Source: Diaporthe sp. PMI_573
Taxonomy: Eukaryota; Ascomycota; Sordariomycetes; Diaporthales; Diaporthaceae
DNA length: 64,000 bases
Assembly: GCA_021399435.1 (NCBI GenBank)
Contig: JAJTUP010000115.1
Location: 62,001-126,000 of the forward strand
Direction: 5' to 3'
Shown here piece by piece: positions 20,652-32,640 of this stretch. Position 1 is the stretch's first letter. Each line of letters starts with the position of its first letter. Both the position numbers and the translations under genes were made by a program. The notes below the pieces were generated by a model, which searched no databases, had not been told where the DNA came from, and saw only the letters and a list, made by a program, of their open reading frames with translations.

Positions 20652-23600
20652 TGACTATGCTCCCTCCGTCGTAGAAGAGATGTTTTAGACGATAATCCTA
20701 GAATTCAACAGAAGGTTGCACGCACACCATTGCTAAGGAAAGATTGATAGTTGCTTTGAACGTCGATTCATTTCGTAGTGTATAAAAAGAAACAACAACG
20801 CAGCATTATCGCCTTGGCTGAACCCAAACAGGAATATCATCACTCAAACATCTCGACGAGGTCTCCCATCACCCGGCTCATTGGAATCCTCCAGCTCAAG
20901 ACTCTGTAGTTTCGGCCATTTTCTTGAAGCGCAGGCATTCGGCCAGTCCGCTCGCGACCTTTTCCGCAGGGCATGATCGTGGGCAGCAGTATATGACCTT
21001 GAGGCCTACAAAACAAGTGTCACCATCTTTCTTTTCTCGCTGGAAACGCTCAACCTTCTGGATGATTATTTCTATGGTGCCGGTGTTGTCAATCTTGCGC
21101 TTCCCATCGTCGGTTCATACCTGGGTTGTGTTAATGAAGTTGGGCTATATCTCATAGTAGCAAGGGACCTCCCACTTTTGTTGGAGTACCATGGTTCACC
21201 CACCTCTCTGCTGCACCCTCTCATCGACCCTACATTGACGTGTTTCTCAACAGCCAGACTATTTAAAAATACAGAGAAAATACAAATAGATATCTGCAAT
21301 CACTTTCCTTCTTTTAATATACAGTATATATTCTTTGAAAAAGATTTGATTAAGTTATGATTGAATATGTAGTAATATGGCACTTGGTTTGGTAAAAAAT
21401 ACACATTCAGGCCCCCTCTGTTCCATATATACACTATGCGCCCAAGTGAATTGAACATCAAAAGAATCAGCACACTCGCAGCTATCTATTGCTTCTTTTC
21501 TCGTGATTCCTAGAGGTCTGGTGGTAAAGCAATTTGAGTTGGGAGTGTGATTTTGATGGTTTCTATCATCTGGGAAGGGGGTGGTGTATTTGAGGGATTA
21601 TTATTAAGAGCACAGCATATATGGCTGTGATTATAGCCACAGAAGCTAAGAAACACCACCCTTCCTGGATGCCAAATACCAAATATCGTCAAATTACACT
21701 TCCAACGTCAAATTGCTCCACAACTACAAAAACCCTTGGGCTTCGGAACTAGAATCAGTGAAGCTATTCAATTTCTCGGCTTCTCTATCCTATGCTCCTT
21801 TGAAATGCCGTTGTCGAGAGGTTGAACCGTGAGAGGTATAAATTCGACACTTCCATGGCTATCATGGCCGTCGAGCCAGGAGGCCTCTCTGGTGGAATTT
21901 GTGCTTGTCTGCTATTGACGGGCTTCTCAGAAGGCTATGATACGAGAGAACATAAAATCGGGCTTTCGTCACTGTGGAATAGTGCCCTTTGACCCAGACA
22001 AAGCCTTACAATATCTTTGCCCAAGCTTTCATGCCCAGCGATATTCAAGAAACCTGTCTATTTGCAAGTCAGAATACTAAGCTATCTCGCGCACTTTTTC
22101 TGCTAGTCTTTTGTTGGATACGATCTGGAGAAAAGAGTCACGATTGCGGGTGAAACAAGAGAGCACGATTTGGTGGAAGAGTGCGGCGCTGGCAGCTCTC
22201 TCGACGATTTTGCAGGTTAATCGCAAGAACTAAAATGTGGACATGACGCCGTATGTCGATAGTTGACCCTCGCTAGATGTTTCTAATTTTTCTGAAGCGT
22301 CGCTATCGTCTAATACCATGCCCGCTTCAATTTGTGCCCTCCGAATAGCCTCAATGTCGCCGAAAAGCTTATGAATCCGGATATTCGCGCACCCAAAATC
22401 GGATGCCGCGCACCTTTTTCTGACTAATCATGCCGCCCCTGTACCTGAATTTAAAAACACTATGGGTTCGCCATACAAATAGTTAACGTAATTACACCGA
22501 CTAACATGCCGCTGTATGCTACCATTCCCACACACTCAAGGGCACCAAATAAGCGCTATTAGACCCAAGTATCGCCAAATGTTGCCTAAATTAAGCAAAT
22601 TAAGCACTATTAGGAACCAGTCAACTTGCTCTATTCGGTATGCCCTGCTCGGATTCGTGATATATGCCCCTTGCAAAGGCACATGCAGAGACGGTAGACC
22701 GAACGTCGCATCGTCGTTTGAACCTGGTATTTTGTCCAGGCAGCCTGCCTCAATATAGGATCATTCCAAAAGCTTGCTCCGCTGCTGCCCTGCCTAATAG
22801 ATTGGGAAGGCAGGTGCCTCATTTACAGAAGCAATATGGGCTCTGAGGAAGATGCAATCACGGCTGTGAAGAAAACTGGGAGCAATTTTTACGAGCGCAG
22901 CTCTCCACACTAAGGCTCTCGTGTAGGTATGAGTGTTTATCTTCAGGCCGGAAGCCTGAGGCTTGTGCAAATAAATATCTCGAATGCTATCCTCGCTTAT
23001 CGGTGGCGACATCTGACTGCTGCAAACGTCCTGATTTAGCCCTGGCGCATTTTTGAATACGGTTAAGCAGGCTGTTACAAAGGGTTGTGTGTGTGTAGGG
23101 CTTGTTTGTATTTAACGATAATCTCTAAGGGGGTCTAAGGGATCCTTGACTCCCTGGATACAAGTGCTAGACTTTCGCCATATATAGGCCATCGTGTCTT
23201 GATGCCTGAGGCTCCCAATAGCCCAGCAGGCCCACAGGGCCCGCTGGCTGCCTGGACGTGCTCCACTACGGCGCGTATTCACGGCGCGTATTCTCTCCGT
23301 GTGACACAGGCTTATCTGGACGAAACGCGAGGAGTTAAAGTCCTGTCGTGCATAGGATAATACTCCCTGCATGTGCACCCTATAAGTCCCTAAACCAAGC
23401 AAAGCGCCGTACAAGGAGCAAATACTCTGAACTCTCTAGTATCTTTGGAGTTACCGAAATCGACTTTTCAACTGGTCCTCGGAGCGCTCACCGGGGATGT
23501 AGCATTGCGAGGCGAGGACGCAGCCTGGGAGGATGTATACTGTGTAGGTCTGACCCTGAAATATCTGTGCCAGGCCCACTTGCCATTTAATAATAGTCAC

Positions 23601-24238
23601 GTTGGTGCTGTAGACTATAGCCAGCGGCGACCTGACAACATTGCAATAACTGAGATCAATATGCAAGATGGGTTGGCGCCAGACCTCTTAAACGAGTTGA
23701 TTAATCTGTTGGAGATGTTTGAGTGGGATGATATGGACACTACTATTCTCTACGATATTGGCTCCTTAGATAATGTAATGGGAGTAACCTTGAGATGGAT
23801 GGTTGATACATTATATCCAGCCGTATGTCTACGAGTGGCGGCGTATTGTAACCCACCCAGGGGTTGTCTGGCCGGGTAGTTTGACGACTTGGATATGGGT
23901 TATATTACAATATACTACTTTATTGCCATACTATTAGCAACACTGAGGAGCCTAGTTTCTATCCTCCACTAGGAGAGGAAAACCTGCACTAGTCGACACC
24001 GTCGAAGACCCTGTTTTGACTATTCAGGACACATCATATCATTTGTATTGCCATCTGATTCGGAAAACTATGCCCACAGGACTTATTTTCCTCAGCAGTT
24101 GCATGCTCCTGAACATGTCATTCACTGATTTCGTCCACGGTGTCGCGAAAAAGGAAAGAAGCAAAGACGAGAGAGAGACAGAGGGAAAAAAGACAATTTA
24201 GACACGGGATCAAAAGACAATGCACTTAGATCCAACAA
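20652..24238. other. Long gene-poor stretch
   Basis: Almost nothing coding is supported. It holds one copy of the small terminal repeat in minus orientation (about 22374-22462), a tandem ACGGCGCGTATTC pair at 23272-23300, and an open plus frame at 23445-23879 (about 144 codons, no ATG at its beginning, acidic, with no known motif) that may be a gene tail. AT content is high in several parts, consistent with old RIP-affected DNA. Confidence 0.45.
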
Positions 24239-25327
24239 TCAATTCTTCCTCCATGGGTAATTTATGGGCTGGGATGCCTCCAATCGTCTTTCCGGTGGAA
24301 CGATAGCGTCCACAGTATACCCTTTAGTCAAATACATCGTTAATGCTGTAGTACTTCCAACAACAGCATCGAATGCTTTGTTCGTGTTATATGTCGCTTT
24401 CCTGGCAGTCTCTTGGGCGTCGTTAATACCTCTGATTAACTCCAACATCTTTGGGTCCACTGCTCGAAACACGGTTCTGGTACTGGCCGGAATGGGGACG
24501 TTCTGCTCTCCCGCTTGATTAACGACGACTGAGTCGTTTCCGATTTCTTTCCCCGTTTTCCCTCTTTGGCGTGTGTTTTGAACATTGCCGGCCCCAGGAA
24601 TACGTTCCTTCCGCAACGATCCGGTAGATTTTGGCTTGTACCGGCGCGTGCGCTCGTCCTCAAGGGCTAACCACCTGCACACAATAGTCTTGAGGTCTTC
24701 CACAGTCCATGGGTAGGTCCTAATGTCGGAGGATTTCTCAAGTCCACTCAACTCTCTGAACATATCCCACAGCCAATTTCCGTCATCCGTCTCAGCAACT
24801 CTGAGGACACGGAGCGACTGACGCAGCTGGATGATCGGGTACTTTTTATCCGGAAGCTTCTCCCACACCTGCTGAGGAGTGAGGTCTTCGTCAAGCCAAG
24901 AAGGCACTTTCACAGGGTTTCCTCCACGGTAAAATATCCCATGATTCAGAACCCAGTCCTCATCCTTCCCTTGCATCAACATTGCTGTGGTGACTTTCAG
25001 GTCGTCGAAGCTCCACTTCCGATCCAACATTTTGAGCTTCAAACCATGTTGCCCGAAATCGCTGACCACTCTTGGTTTCGACGTCTCTATCTCGGCGACC
25101 CATCGTATGAGTAGATCGTCATCTGCCAGACGGCCACCGAGTAATTTTAATGCTTTTGAGATCCCAACAAAATTCTCGAAGTTTGGAGGAGCCATGGCCG
25201 AACAATATACCAGATGGACCTGGTCCTTGGTCGTCTGTTTGAGATTGTAGTAGCTCTGGAGCAGAGCTTCGGTACGGACCCTGTGGTCCTCAAGTTGTCC
25301 AAGTGCGGTCTTGCTGGAGAGCTGCAT
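24239..25327 (-). CDS. Unknown intron-less protein (362 aa)
   Basis: ATG 25327 to stop 24239, uninterrupted. A TATATAAG box lies about 125 nt upstream (near 25455). No signal peptide or membrane segment. The first ~220 residues are helical, Trp-rich and charged (blocks DRKWSFDDLKVTTAMLMQG and TPQQVWEKLPDKKYPI). Residues 235-290 are basic and low in complexity, and the C-terminus is helical and hydrophobic (about 320-345). No family was recognised. It is one of the few full-length frames in the window, so it is probably functional or recently so. Confidence 0.6.
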   Translation of the reverse strand: MQLSSKTALGQLEDHRVRTEALLQSYYNLKQTTKDQVHLVYCSAMAPPNFENFVGISKALKLLGGRLADDDLLIRWVAEIETSKPRVVSDFGQHGLKLKMLDRKWSFDDLKVTTAMLMQGKDEDWVLNHGIFYRGGNPVKVPSWLDEDLTPQQVWEKLPDKKYPIIQLRQSLRVLRVAETDDGNWLWDMFRELSGLEKSSDIRTYPWTVEDLKTIVCRWLALEDERTRRYKPKSTGSLRKERIPGAGNVQNTRQRGKTGKEIGNDSVVVNQAGEQNVPIPASTRTVFRAVDPKMLELIRGINDAQETARKATYNTNKAFDAVVGSTTALTMYLTKGYTVDAIVPPERRLEASQPINYPWRKN

Positions 25328-26061
25328 TGTCTATGGTATTCAGCATGAGTGCTAGTTCTTTGTATTTGTGACTGAAATCCGTAAAAGGCCGTGGCCGTAG
25401 GGTCTTGAGAGAGATGAAAGGAAGCGTCTGGGGGGAGGGGGGCGGTTCTCCACCCTTATATACTCGTAGCGCGTATTCAGGACGGATCGAAGGCAGCAGT
25501 AGCTCAGACACACCGCCAGAGTCGTCGATTTTATCACGTGTGTGGACATGGCTAGACCTTGATTACCTGAGGCCTCCCGTACTTCCGAAAGCAATCACGA
25601 TTTCGAGAGCCAGTGAGAATAGGTACAGGCGTTCTTGGTTCCATGCTACAGGTTCCATGCACCAGATCTAAAAAACGAAATCTAGAGGAAAAAGAGGCTC
25701 TCCTAATATGGTTGCGAGAACAAGGAGGCCGGATACTAGCAGTATTTTTGTCTTCCTACAAAAACATGATTATGACCCAGTCCTAAAGGAAATACAATAT
25801 GCGGGGAACAAAACGTGCAGCCCGTTTAGAGCTAGTCGAGCAGAGGATCGAAGTCCACTATCCTATTGTATCGTTTTTCCACGCCGGAGATGTGTTATCG
25901 AAAATACGATGTCATGATATAGTGTGGTTATTCGTAGAACAACCCAATCTCTCAGAGAGGATCAGGCAGGCTACAGCCGAGTTTCCGGAACTTCTGCCGT
26001 AGTATGAGAAAAAAAGTGACCTAATCAACGATGCCGAAAAGGTCAGGCTGACAAATGATCT
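25328..26061. other. Intergenic region between two unknown minus-strand ORFs
   Basis: Contains the putative promoter of the 362-aa ORF. No coding frame with support. Confidence 0.35.
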
Positions 26062-26643
26062 TTATATCCCGTTCCGCCACATTTGCCAAGCCGCCATAGC
26101 CTGATCATAACATCTCTTGAACCACCAACTTTCATCCGCGACAACCCGCAGCCTCTTAGATGACGGATTCTCAGGAGATACTGGAGAGCTCCTTGTGCGC
26201 TTGGTACCTGTCCTGACGCTGTGTGCAGAGGCCGCGACGTTCTCTCTGGCAGCCGGGACACCCGCTACGGGAGAAGAAAGGTTACTCTTTGAATTCGTAG
26301 CCGCTGTCGACTTCTTCTCATCCTGAGCCTCTCTCAAAGCTTGAACCCTCTCTCTGAACCTTGCTGCTGTCTCGCCGCCGGCAACTGGTTGGCCAACATC
26401 AACATGGGGAAGTCTCAGGTCCGCCGCGGCGACCCACTCAGCAGGCAGGGCCTTAAGGGCCTGCTTTGAGAACGTGAACGCCTTCTCGGGCGGTGGAAAT
26501 GTGAAGCTGCCATGAAAATGGAGCCTGAAAATGACTGGCAGGATGCAGCCTTCAACACGCGTCACCTGCACAACCGAAACGACCGGGGTGGCCGTGGGCA
26601 AAAGCGCCACGAGTTCCAAGTCGGCAGCATGTTCGGTACCCAT
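26062..26643 (-). CDS. Unknown protein with nuclear-signal-like segment (193 aa)
   Basis: ATG 26643 to stop 26062. The N-terminal ~90 residues are beta-rich (VLPVIFRLHFHGSFTFPPPE type), and the middle is Ala/Glu/Arg-rich and probably coiled. A basic bipartite stretch (KRTRSSP..SSKRLRV) lies near residue 160, and a Trp-rich end follows. Together with the 362-aa ORF it forms a minus-strand pair about 730 bp apart. No family was recognised. Confidence 0.45.
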   Translation of the reverse strand: MGTEHAADLELVALLPTATPVVSVVQVTRVEGCILPVIFRLHFHGSFTFPPPEKAFTFSKQALKALPAEWVAAADLRLPHVDVGQPVAGGETAARFRERVQALREAQDEKKSTAATNSKSNLSSPVAGVPAARENVAASAHSVRTGTKRTRSSPVSPENPSSKRLRVVADESWWFKRCYDQAMAAWQMWRNGI

Positions 26644-27106
26644 CTAATCAAGTGCCCGGCCATCGACCGGCTGCAGGCAGACAGCGCACACGCCGCTGCG
26701 AGATCGGACACTTGCTGGCGGGAGACTGTGGTTGATCCCGTGCCTGCCCCCTCCCCCCCAACGTCACAACGTCACAACGTCGGCACGCCTCTCGCGCTTA
26801 CACAATGCGGGTTTCCAGTGGAAATACGCGTCATTGTGGAATCCAGCCCAGTAGGCAAAAGAAAGCTCTAAGACCAATGAACAAGTCGGTCAGCTTGAGC
26901 AAGCTCGTTTAGATTCGAGCACAAAGAAATTTACAAAACTTTGGGTATAGAAAGCTTTCCCTGTTGAAGATGAATGGAAAATCTTTGTGATGAGATTTTG
27001 GGGGGGGGGGGGTGGATTATAGTGTCCGTTGCTTATTCAGGCTTGAATGTGGGAATGATGAGAAGCATCCGGGACCGGCAGGAGTTATGCCAATCACACA
27101 CATTTA
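26644..27106. other. Spacer with G13 tract
   Basis: A run of 13 G at 27000-27012. A tandem CAACGTCACAACGTCAC lies at about 26760. No gene is supported. Confidence 0.4.
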
Positions 27107-27625
27107 TTGGAGCTTGCGTGTCGGCTTTTGAAAGGCAAAGCCGTCAGGTCTCTGGCTCTCTGTTGTCATTCCTACGAAAGGGATCCAGATGCTGAACGTT
27201 TCAGTGCTGAACCACTACTTGCGGTGGTCCATTGGACCACTCTCAAGACGTTATGGCTGGCTGGTGTTGCCATACATTATGCTGAGCTTAGCGATCATAT
27301 CAACGAGTTATCGCCTGGGACCCATATAGTTCTGGAGGATGTGTACCTACTGAGCGAGTTTTGGGCCGACCTCGTTGATGTGCTCCGCGAAAAGGCCGAC
27401 TGCAACTCAACTGTGACCTGCCTGGCAGGCAACAACGATGGAGAAGGAGACTTTTTTTCCGACATAGTTGAACAATGGGAAGACGAAGAAAACCCTGCTT
27501 CTGCCTATATCACACGAAAATGCTCGGACAACCCTTTACGGTCACTTCCCGTTCCACACAGCACAATCTCAGACGATACAATCCAAGAGAATACGGATAT
27601 CGAGGGTTCTGGCGAAGAGGAATGA
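27107..27625 (+). pseudogene. Tail of an F-box-family protein
   Basis: 172 codons without stops but without a credible ATG start. It matches the tail of the F-box pseudogene at 17044-18609. VYLLSEFWADLVDVLREKAD aligns with VYLLSGSWANLLDELRKKAD, and both continue to an ENPA(S/T)AYI block and a NPLR block. The F-box itself is missing, so this is a 3' fragment followed by a Ser/Glu-rich end. Confidence 0.55.
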
Positions 27626-27812
27626 GAGGATGATACTGACCCTCGGACCAGCCGGCGTGCAAAACGGCCGCGGAAACATCATATTTCCTTGTGATTCCGC
27701 TTCGGGATTGAGCACCACATATGATATTTCTTGCCGATCGGTCGTCGATTTAGAGATCATCCGACATTGTTTGCGATTCGTCCTGCCAGTCAGCCCACAT
27801 CTGATCCTGTGA

Positions 27813-29092
27813 CTTCACGAGCAAACCTGGGCGATCTGCGCGCGACTGAAGGTTATTTTGGCCATCTTTGCTGAGGTCCTCCACTCTAAACTCACTTTGC
27901 GCACAATAGCCGTCAAGGCGCGGGTGAATCGTGCCAGTAGTCAGATCGTTTCTGCTGTTTCACCAGATGGAGTTGACCATGTCATGGCGTATGTGCTGTC
28001 ATCAACGCTTGGGGACGAGTTATTGTGCCTCGAAGACGAGGACGAATACTCCAGCGACTTTGTTTCCGCCTTCAGTGACCCAGCCGAGTTGAGTTCAGCC
28101 AATTCATCTAATACCGAGTCCGAGTCCATCTCCTCAACCAAGCGGCATCGGTTCCAGTCCGGTTTACAGTCCGCAACGGTCTACAAGTACGCAGGTATTG
28201 CCTCGTCAGAGCATTATGGGCCGGACACAGAGACAGTGGTCTCGGACGTTGTCTCATCTGCCATAAACCGCGGATATCGTATTCTGCGCGAGGAGCACAG
28301 CGCTGAAGTGGGCAGACTCATGAGTGCAGACTTCGTGGCTGATTTCAGAGATCCGGTGACAGGATCGCTCCCAACAGGCGACGACGTAGTAAAAGCTTTG
28401 CAGATCACAGCCATCTCCTCTGCTTACTATCTTTACACGAGCCTCATCCCATGGAGTCCGACGCGCGATGAGAACCCGAGCACTTGCATTGCGTGCAACT
28501 CTCTCGCCGTGGGCGGTCTGGTCTCCCAAACGTACGGAGGCAAGATTTTCTGGGACGCTGATCTCTTCGTGGCTCCCGCCATCCAGGGAGTGCATCCCAA
28601 GTTAGCGAGACAGTTCTCGCTGTATCTTATCAACCGGGCAGAGCAGTCTCGCAAGAACACCGAAAGGCACGATCTGAAAGCGGGAAGCATGCTTTATGCG
28701 TGGACAAGCGGGCGACATGGTCAATGCTACAACATTTCTGCACCCTGCATTATGTACCAGTATCACCTCAACGCCGACATTGCGTTAAGTATGATCATGG
28801 GCCGGAACACGAGCGGCGACAGTAATTGGTTTAACCAGCACCGGGCCGTGGACGTGATCGATGGCGTGGCTTTGGGCCTGAGCGATCCCAGGGTTCTGAC
28901 ACGACGAGAGGACACTAGTCGCTGGGGAATCGACGTGATGGCCGATGCTGACGAATACTACATGTGGATCGCAGACGGTTCATTTACTGGGACTGCAGTC
29001 AGCACTCTTCTGCAACTCGCCTCAGAGGCTCGCCACGAACGAGGCATCCCACCCGAGCCAGACTGGCTTGACCAGCTCGAGCACATATCCAG
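27813..29092 (+). pseudogene. Acid trehalase (GH65-like) internal fragment
   Basis: The open plus frame runs from just after a stop at 27812 into the pogo junction. It reads as the central part of a fungal acid trehalase (Ath1 type): a VYKYAGIASS strand, a long helical lead, then SQTYGGKIFWDADLFVAP, a YAWTSGRHG block, YQYHLNADIAL and a DADEYYMW block. These are the glycoside hydrolase 65-like catalytic core landmarks. The enzyme normally hydrolyses extracellular or vacuolar trehalose. The signal peptide and first domain and the C-terminal domain are absent. There is no in-frame stop inside, so truncation rather than decay inactivated it. The 3' side is fused to a pogo transposase at about 29092/29093. 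Confidence 0.8.
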
Positions 29093-29905
29093 TATTGTGA
29101 TGATCACGATATTATCCCATTTGGCATGCCTCCAAACCTTACACATATCCTCCAACCTCTTGACGTTGTAGTCTTTCAGCCACTGAAGCACTACTATGCA
29201 AAAGCTTTAGACATTATGGTTCGAGATGGACTTGTCAGTATTGGAAAGCTTGAGTTCCTATCTTGCATAGGCAATGTGCGAGATCAGGCATTTAAAGAGA
29301 GTACAGTACGCTCGGCATTCAAGAAAACTGGCATCTATCCCTTCAATCCACAGCCAGTCCTTGAAATCTTAGCTGCTCGGCAGCCTGAGCATGCTCCTTC
29401 TCCTCCATCGACCGGACTACAATCCTCACCATTTAGCACGCCAGTCACGCTTCGTCAGATGAATAAGGTCGCTGACAAGGTCGCTGATGTGATTAAGGAA
29501 GATGAGGATCTTGATCCTGATCTCCGTTACGAAATCGGTCGCTTTATCAGAGGATCGCTTTCTCTGGCTACGGAGCTGATCCAAACCAAGAGAGACCTGG
29601 GAAGAACTAAAATGGCCGAGCATCTTGCACAACAACGCAAGGCCTTGAAAAATACTCCATTACAGTCCAGGGGGGGGGTGTTGACAGTGGCCCAGGGTCG
29701 TGAGATGGCGAGGCAGAGGGGGGAAGACCAACTGGCCAAGGCGAGGAGGATGGTCGAGGCCGCAGAATTGAAGGCACTCAACGCGCGCAAACGGGTATTT
29801 GAAGAAGCAGCACAAAAAGCCCGAAAATGGAGGACTTCTGAGAGACTGAAAAGAGCAGAAGTAATCGATTCTGAGTGTGGTAGGCGACTGTTGAAGCGAT
29901 TCTAG
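29093..29905 (+). pseudogene. pogo transposase C-terminal fragment
   Basis: Begins YCDDHDIIPFGMPPNLTHIL and continues QPLDVVVFQPLKHYYAKA, carrying the third catalytic Asp (in QPLDVV), then GIYPFNPQPVLEIL and a long basic coiled tail to TAG 29905. The first two Asp residues are missing. It is a different pogo lineage (Tan-like) from the one at 1-1501. It is in a different frame from the trehalase fragment, so no fusion protein is expected. A 9-G run at 29670-29678 is read through in frame. Confidence 0.8.
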
Positions 29906-30663
29906 CGAAAAGGAGGCAAAAAGTGGTTATTTGGGTGATATGGTTATACCGGTATGGGTGGCCAGCACCAACTTAGGTTGGTGCGAGCTCGCGAGTTCCA
30001 AACAAGTGGGCCGTGGCACGAGTACCCGGTTGCCTAACCACTGGACATGGACTCTCCGACCGTCAGGCAGATGGATGAGTCATGTTTCAAGCCCACTGTT
30101 GTTGCCTAGCGACTCGAAAGTACGATTGGTTGGCTATCTGCGTATGCGTTCTCTCGGTCGTCTCCTCTCCTCAGGCAACATAACGCGCGACGCCAGCTTT
30201 GAAGAAATCGTGAGAGACATGGCTTGGGGAATTAGGGCGATCACTGTCAAGAAAGGCCATACAAAGGATATATGCCCAGCCGGTTCCGACGGAGAGGCTC
30301 TGATTAGACTTATTATCTGTGTATGGAGCGTCAGTCTGTGGCTTGCCAATACGGCGATGTACATTATAGCGCGAAGACACTCTTACGGCAAATAGAAAGC
30401 GCGGCACGTGGATCTCCTTGTAGGAACGACGACGCCTTGGGTTGGAATCTTCGGTATTAGAGCTTTCCGACGAGCGAAAAGTGGTGCCCCGCACCTGGAG
30501 TTGCCCGCCCTCTTTGGAACCTTTCATGTGAAGGCCTAAAGTTCTGGTGCACACATGTGTGGGGGTTTCTGCGGTTGCCCCTCACTCAGATAACCAATGA
30601 CGTCGCAGTGTGCTGAGGCCCCCAAGCTCGTTGGTGCCTAAGGCACAAATACCCGGTTTATGG
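29906..30663. other. Spacer with short perfect palindrome
   Basis: A 20-bp palindrome GCACCAACTTAGGTTGGTGC (arms 8 bp) occurs near 29965-29984 and could be a transposon-end remnant. No gene is supported. Confidence 0.35.
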
Positions 30664-31826
30664 ATGCGCTCTGCCCCGCGTTTTTCCAACGGAGATAAAC
30701 CGACAAAGCGGGGGCCCAACGGCAGCAAACTCTACAAGCCGAACGTCGAAGCTATGGACGCAGAAAGCATAAAGAAGTCCATCTTAGAAGATGGTTTCGT
30801 CTTTATCAAAAACTCTGAATTTGGAAGGATGGCTGATGCGTTCGCAAACAAGGGCTACCCGTTCCAAACCGAAGTCGGCCTCGATTTGCTCAGCGAAATT
30901 CTTCGCAACGAGGTGAGGAACCCGCGAACCGCAAGGACACGCCCTAACATATCGCAGTTTGTTCGAGACACGATCGAGTCTTCTCTTGAACGATGCGGTC
31001 TGGGCATGTTCAAAGCCTTCGGCCCTCATCCGGATAGCGCCCGCGCCCTCCTCAATCGAACAACGGACGAAATGCTTGCTTTGAACGTTCTCCTGTGCCG
31101 CAGCGGATCGCGAATTACTCTCGACAAACGTTCCCACATGTATGAGCTTGATGCAGAACCAGTCGGCGTAGGCCTACTTGAGCTCCCACGCAGGCCGATC
31201 CCGCGGGCGGGTTGAAGACTTCGTTGGTTGGAGGTGAATATGTCGTTGGAAGGTTTAAGGATAAGATTCCTTTTAAGTTGATATCTAGGGCAAATCACCC
31301 AGATATCAACTTAAAAGGAATCTTATCCTTAAACCTTCCAACGACATATTCACCTCCAACCAACGAAGTCTTCAACCCGCCCGCGGGATCGGTGGCGGCT
31401 CCAGCCACATCCTCGTCTGGAAAAGGAGCCGATCACCAAGACAACATAGCGAACCTCAACAACTTTGACAGCTTTGGCGATTGGCTTACAGATACTGAAT
31501 TCGACGATCTTATAAACACACAATTTGCGAGCCAGAGTACTGCTCCTGACTCCAGCGAGCACACATCTTTGGAAATGCTGCCAACATCAACGGAATCTAT
31601 CGCTGCGTCGGATGAGCGAACAAATGAATGCTCGCTTGTCGAGCAGACAAGCGAGAACAACACTATTCACGTCGCCGGGGAAAATGCTGATCAGCTCACA
31701 TCCCCAAGTACCCCTGAAGACACAACGGATGTGCGTAGCGGAGGACGAGGGGGACGAGGGGGACGAGGGGGACGAGGGGGACGAGGGGCTTCTAGTAGCC
31801 CGTCCTCGGCATTTCAATGGTACTAG
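30664..31826 (+). pseudogene. Unknown gene disrupted by an inverted duplication
   Basis: ATG 30664 opens a frame that ends at TGA 31213-31215, just inside a 92-bp inverted duplication. A second frame (31212-31826) uses the right arm in the coding sense (SLNLPTTYSPPTNEVFNPPA) and continues through a Ser/Thr/Glu-rich region to an RGG box of five GGACGAGGG repeats (31741-31790) and a stop at 31826. The simplest reading is one gene of about 330-390 residues with a globular N-terminus, a disordered C-terminus and an RGG tail, interrupted when the left arm was inserted. The RGG box suggests RNA binding. The N-terminal domain was not recognised. Confidence 0.5.
31195..31392. repeat. 92-bp inverted duplication, 14-bp spacer
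   Basis: 31195-31286 and 31301-31392 are reverse complements with no mismatch seen. The spacer is 31287-31300. Confidence 0.95.
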
Positions 31827-32422
31827 TCGTCGCTTTCAGCCGCCAAGTGGCAGTGTGGAGCCCGCAGTGGTAACTCACCAGCCCCTATTTCTGGATTGCC
31901 GGGGCGGAGTATCCTGGAGTACCCGGAAGCCCCCTAACGGTTGAAATACACTGACGTCCACTGAGGCACACTGAGCATCCTCACCAAAGTACACTGAAGA
32001 ACCTCGAAGCGCCTACGGGCGAAGTACACGGAAACCCATCGAAGGTTACTGAAGTGCGCCGAAGTATATCGAAGTATTGGAGTGTATTGGAATATCCCTA
32101 GCAAAGTACACCAGTGTATACTGAAGCATATTGGAGTAAAGTACAACGAAGTAGACTAATGCCCACCCAAGCGAATAATGTTGAGGTACAAGCAAGCACG
32201 TTGAAGTACGGTGAAGTAGACTTAAGTCCACCTAGCGAAGAATATTGATGTACAAGCAAGCACATCAAAGCAAAGAGACCACACCTGCCCCGCTTAATCC
32301 CTGACCATGGAGGTGAGTCCTGACAGCCGTTGCCCCTTGTAGCCCGCCGCCTGGTGGCTGCCCCTGTGGTGGGTTCCGTTCCCACCCACGGAGGGTGCCC
32401 TGCACATCGGCTAATCCCACTT
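31827..32422. repeat. Degenerate tandem repeat (GAAGTACAC-like)
   Basis: From about 31949 to 32275 a ~9-20-bp theme built on GAAGTACAC / CACTGAAG recurs many times with variation. It is non-coding. The rest of the stretch shows nothing. Confidence 0.5.
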
Positions 32423-32608
32423 TTACAGCGGTTGTCCACATTCCCGTAGCTCAGTCCGACATTTCTCGGCAAGCTCCCTCACGGTTGGGTCATCAACCGG
32501 GCCTTTTTCCTTAACCGCTGTTTGTACTACCTGCGCTGCGTGCGCACAAATCTCCTTTAGTTGTGAGGGTGAATCCCTTAAAGTCCGCTCGGCTATTAAG
32601 CGAATCAT
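32423..32608 (-). CDS. Small helical ORF (61 aa)
   Basis: ATG 32608 to stop 32423. It is Glu/Lys/Ala-rich and strongly helical. It follows 33 bp after the stop of the spliced gene on the same strand and may be its detached C-terminal part. No family was recognised. Confidence 0.3.
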   Translation of the reverse strand: MIRLIAERTLRDSPSQLKEICAHAAQVVQTAVKEKGPVDDPTVRELAEKCRTELRECGQPL

Positions 32609-32640
32609 GGTGTTGTCGGGCCGCCTGTGGCATTGACTTG

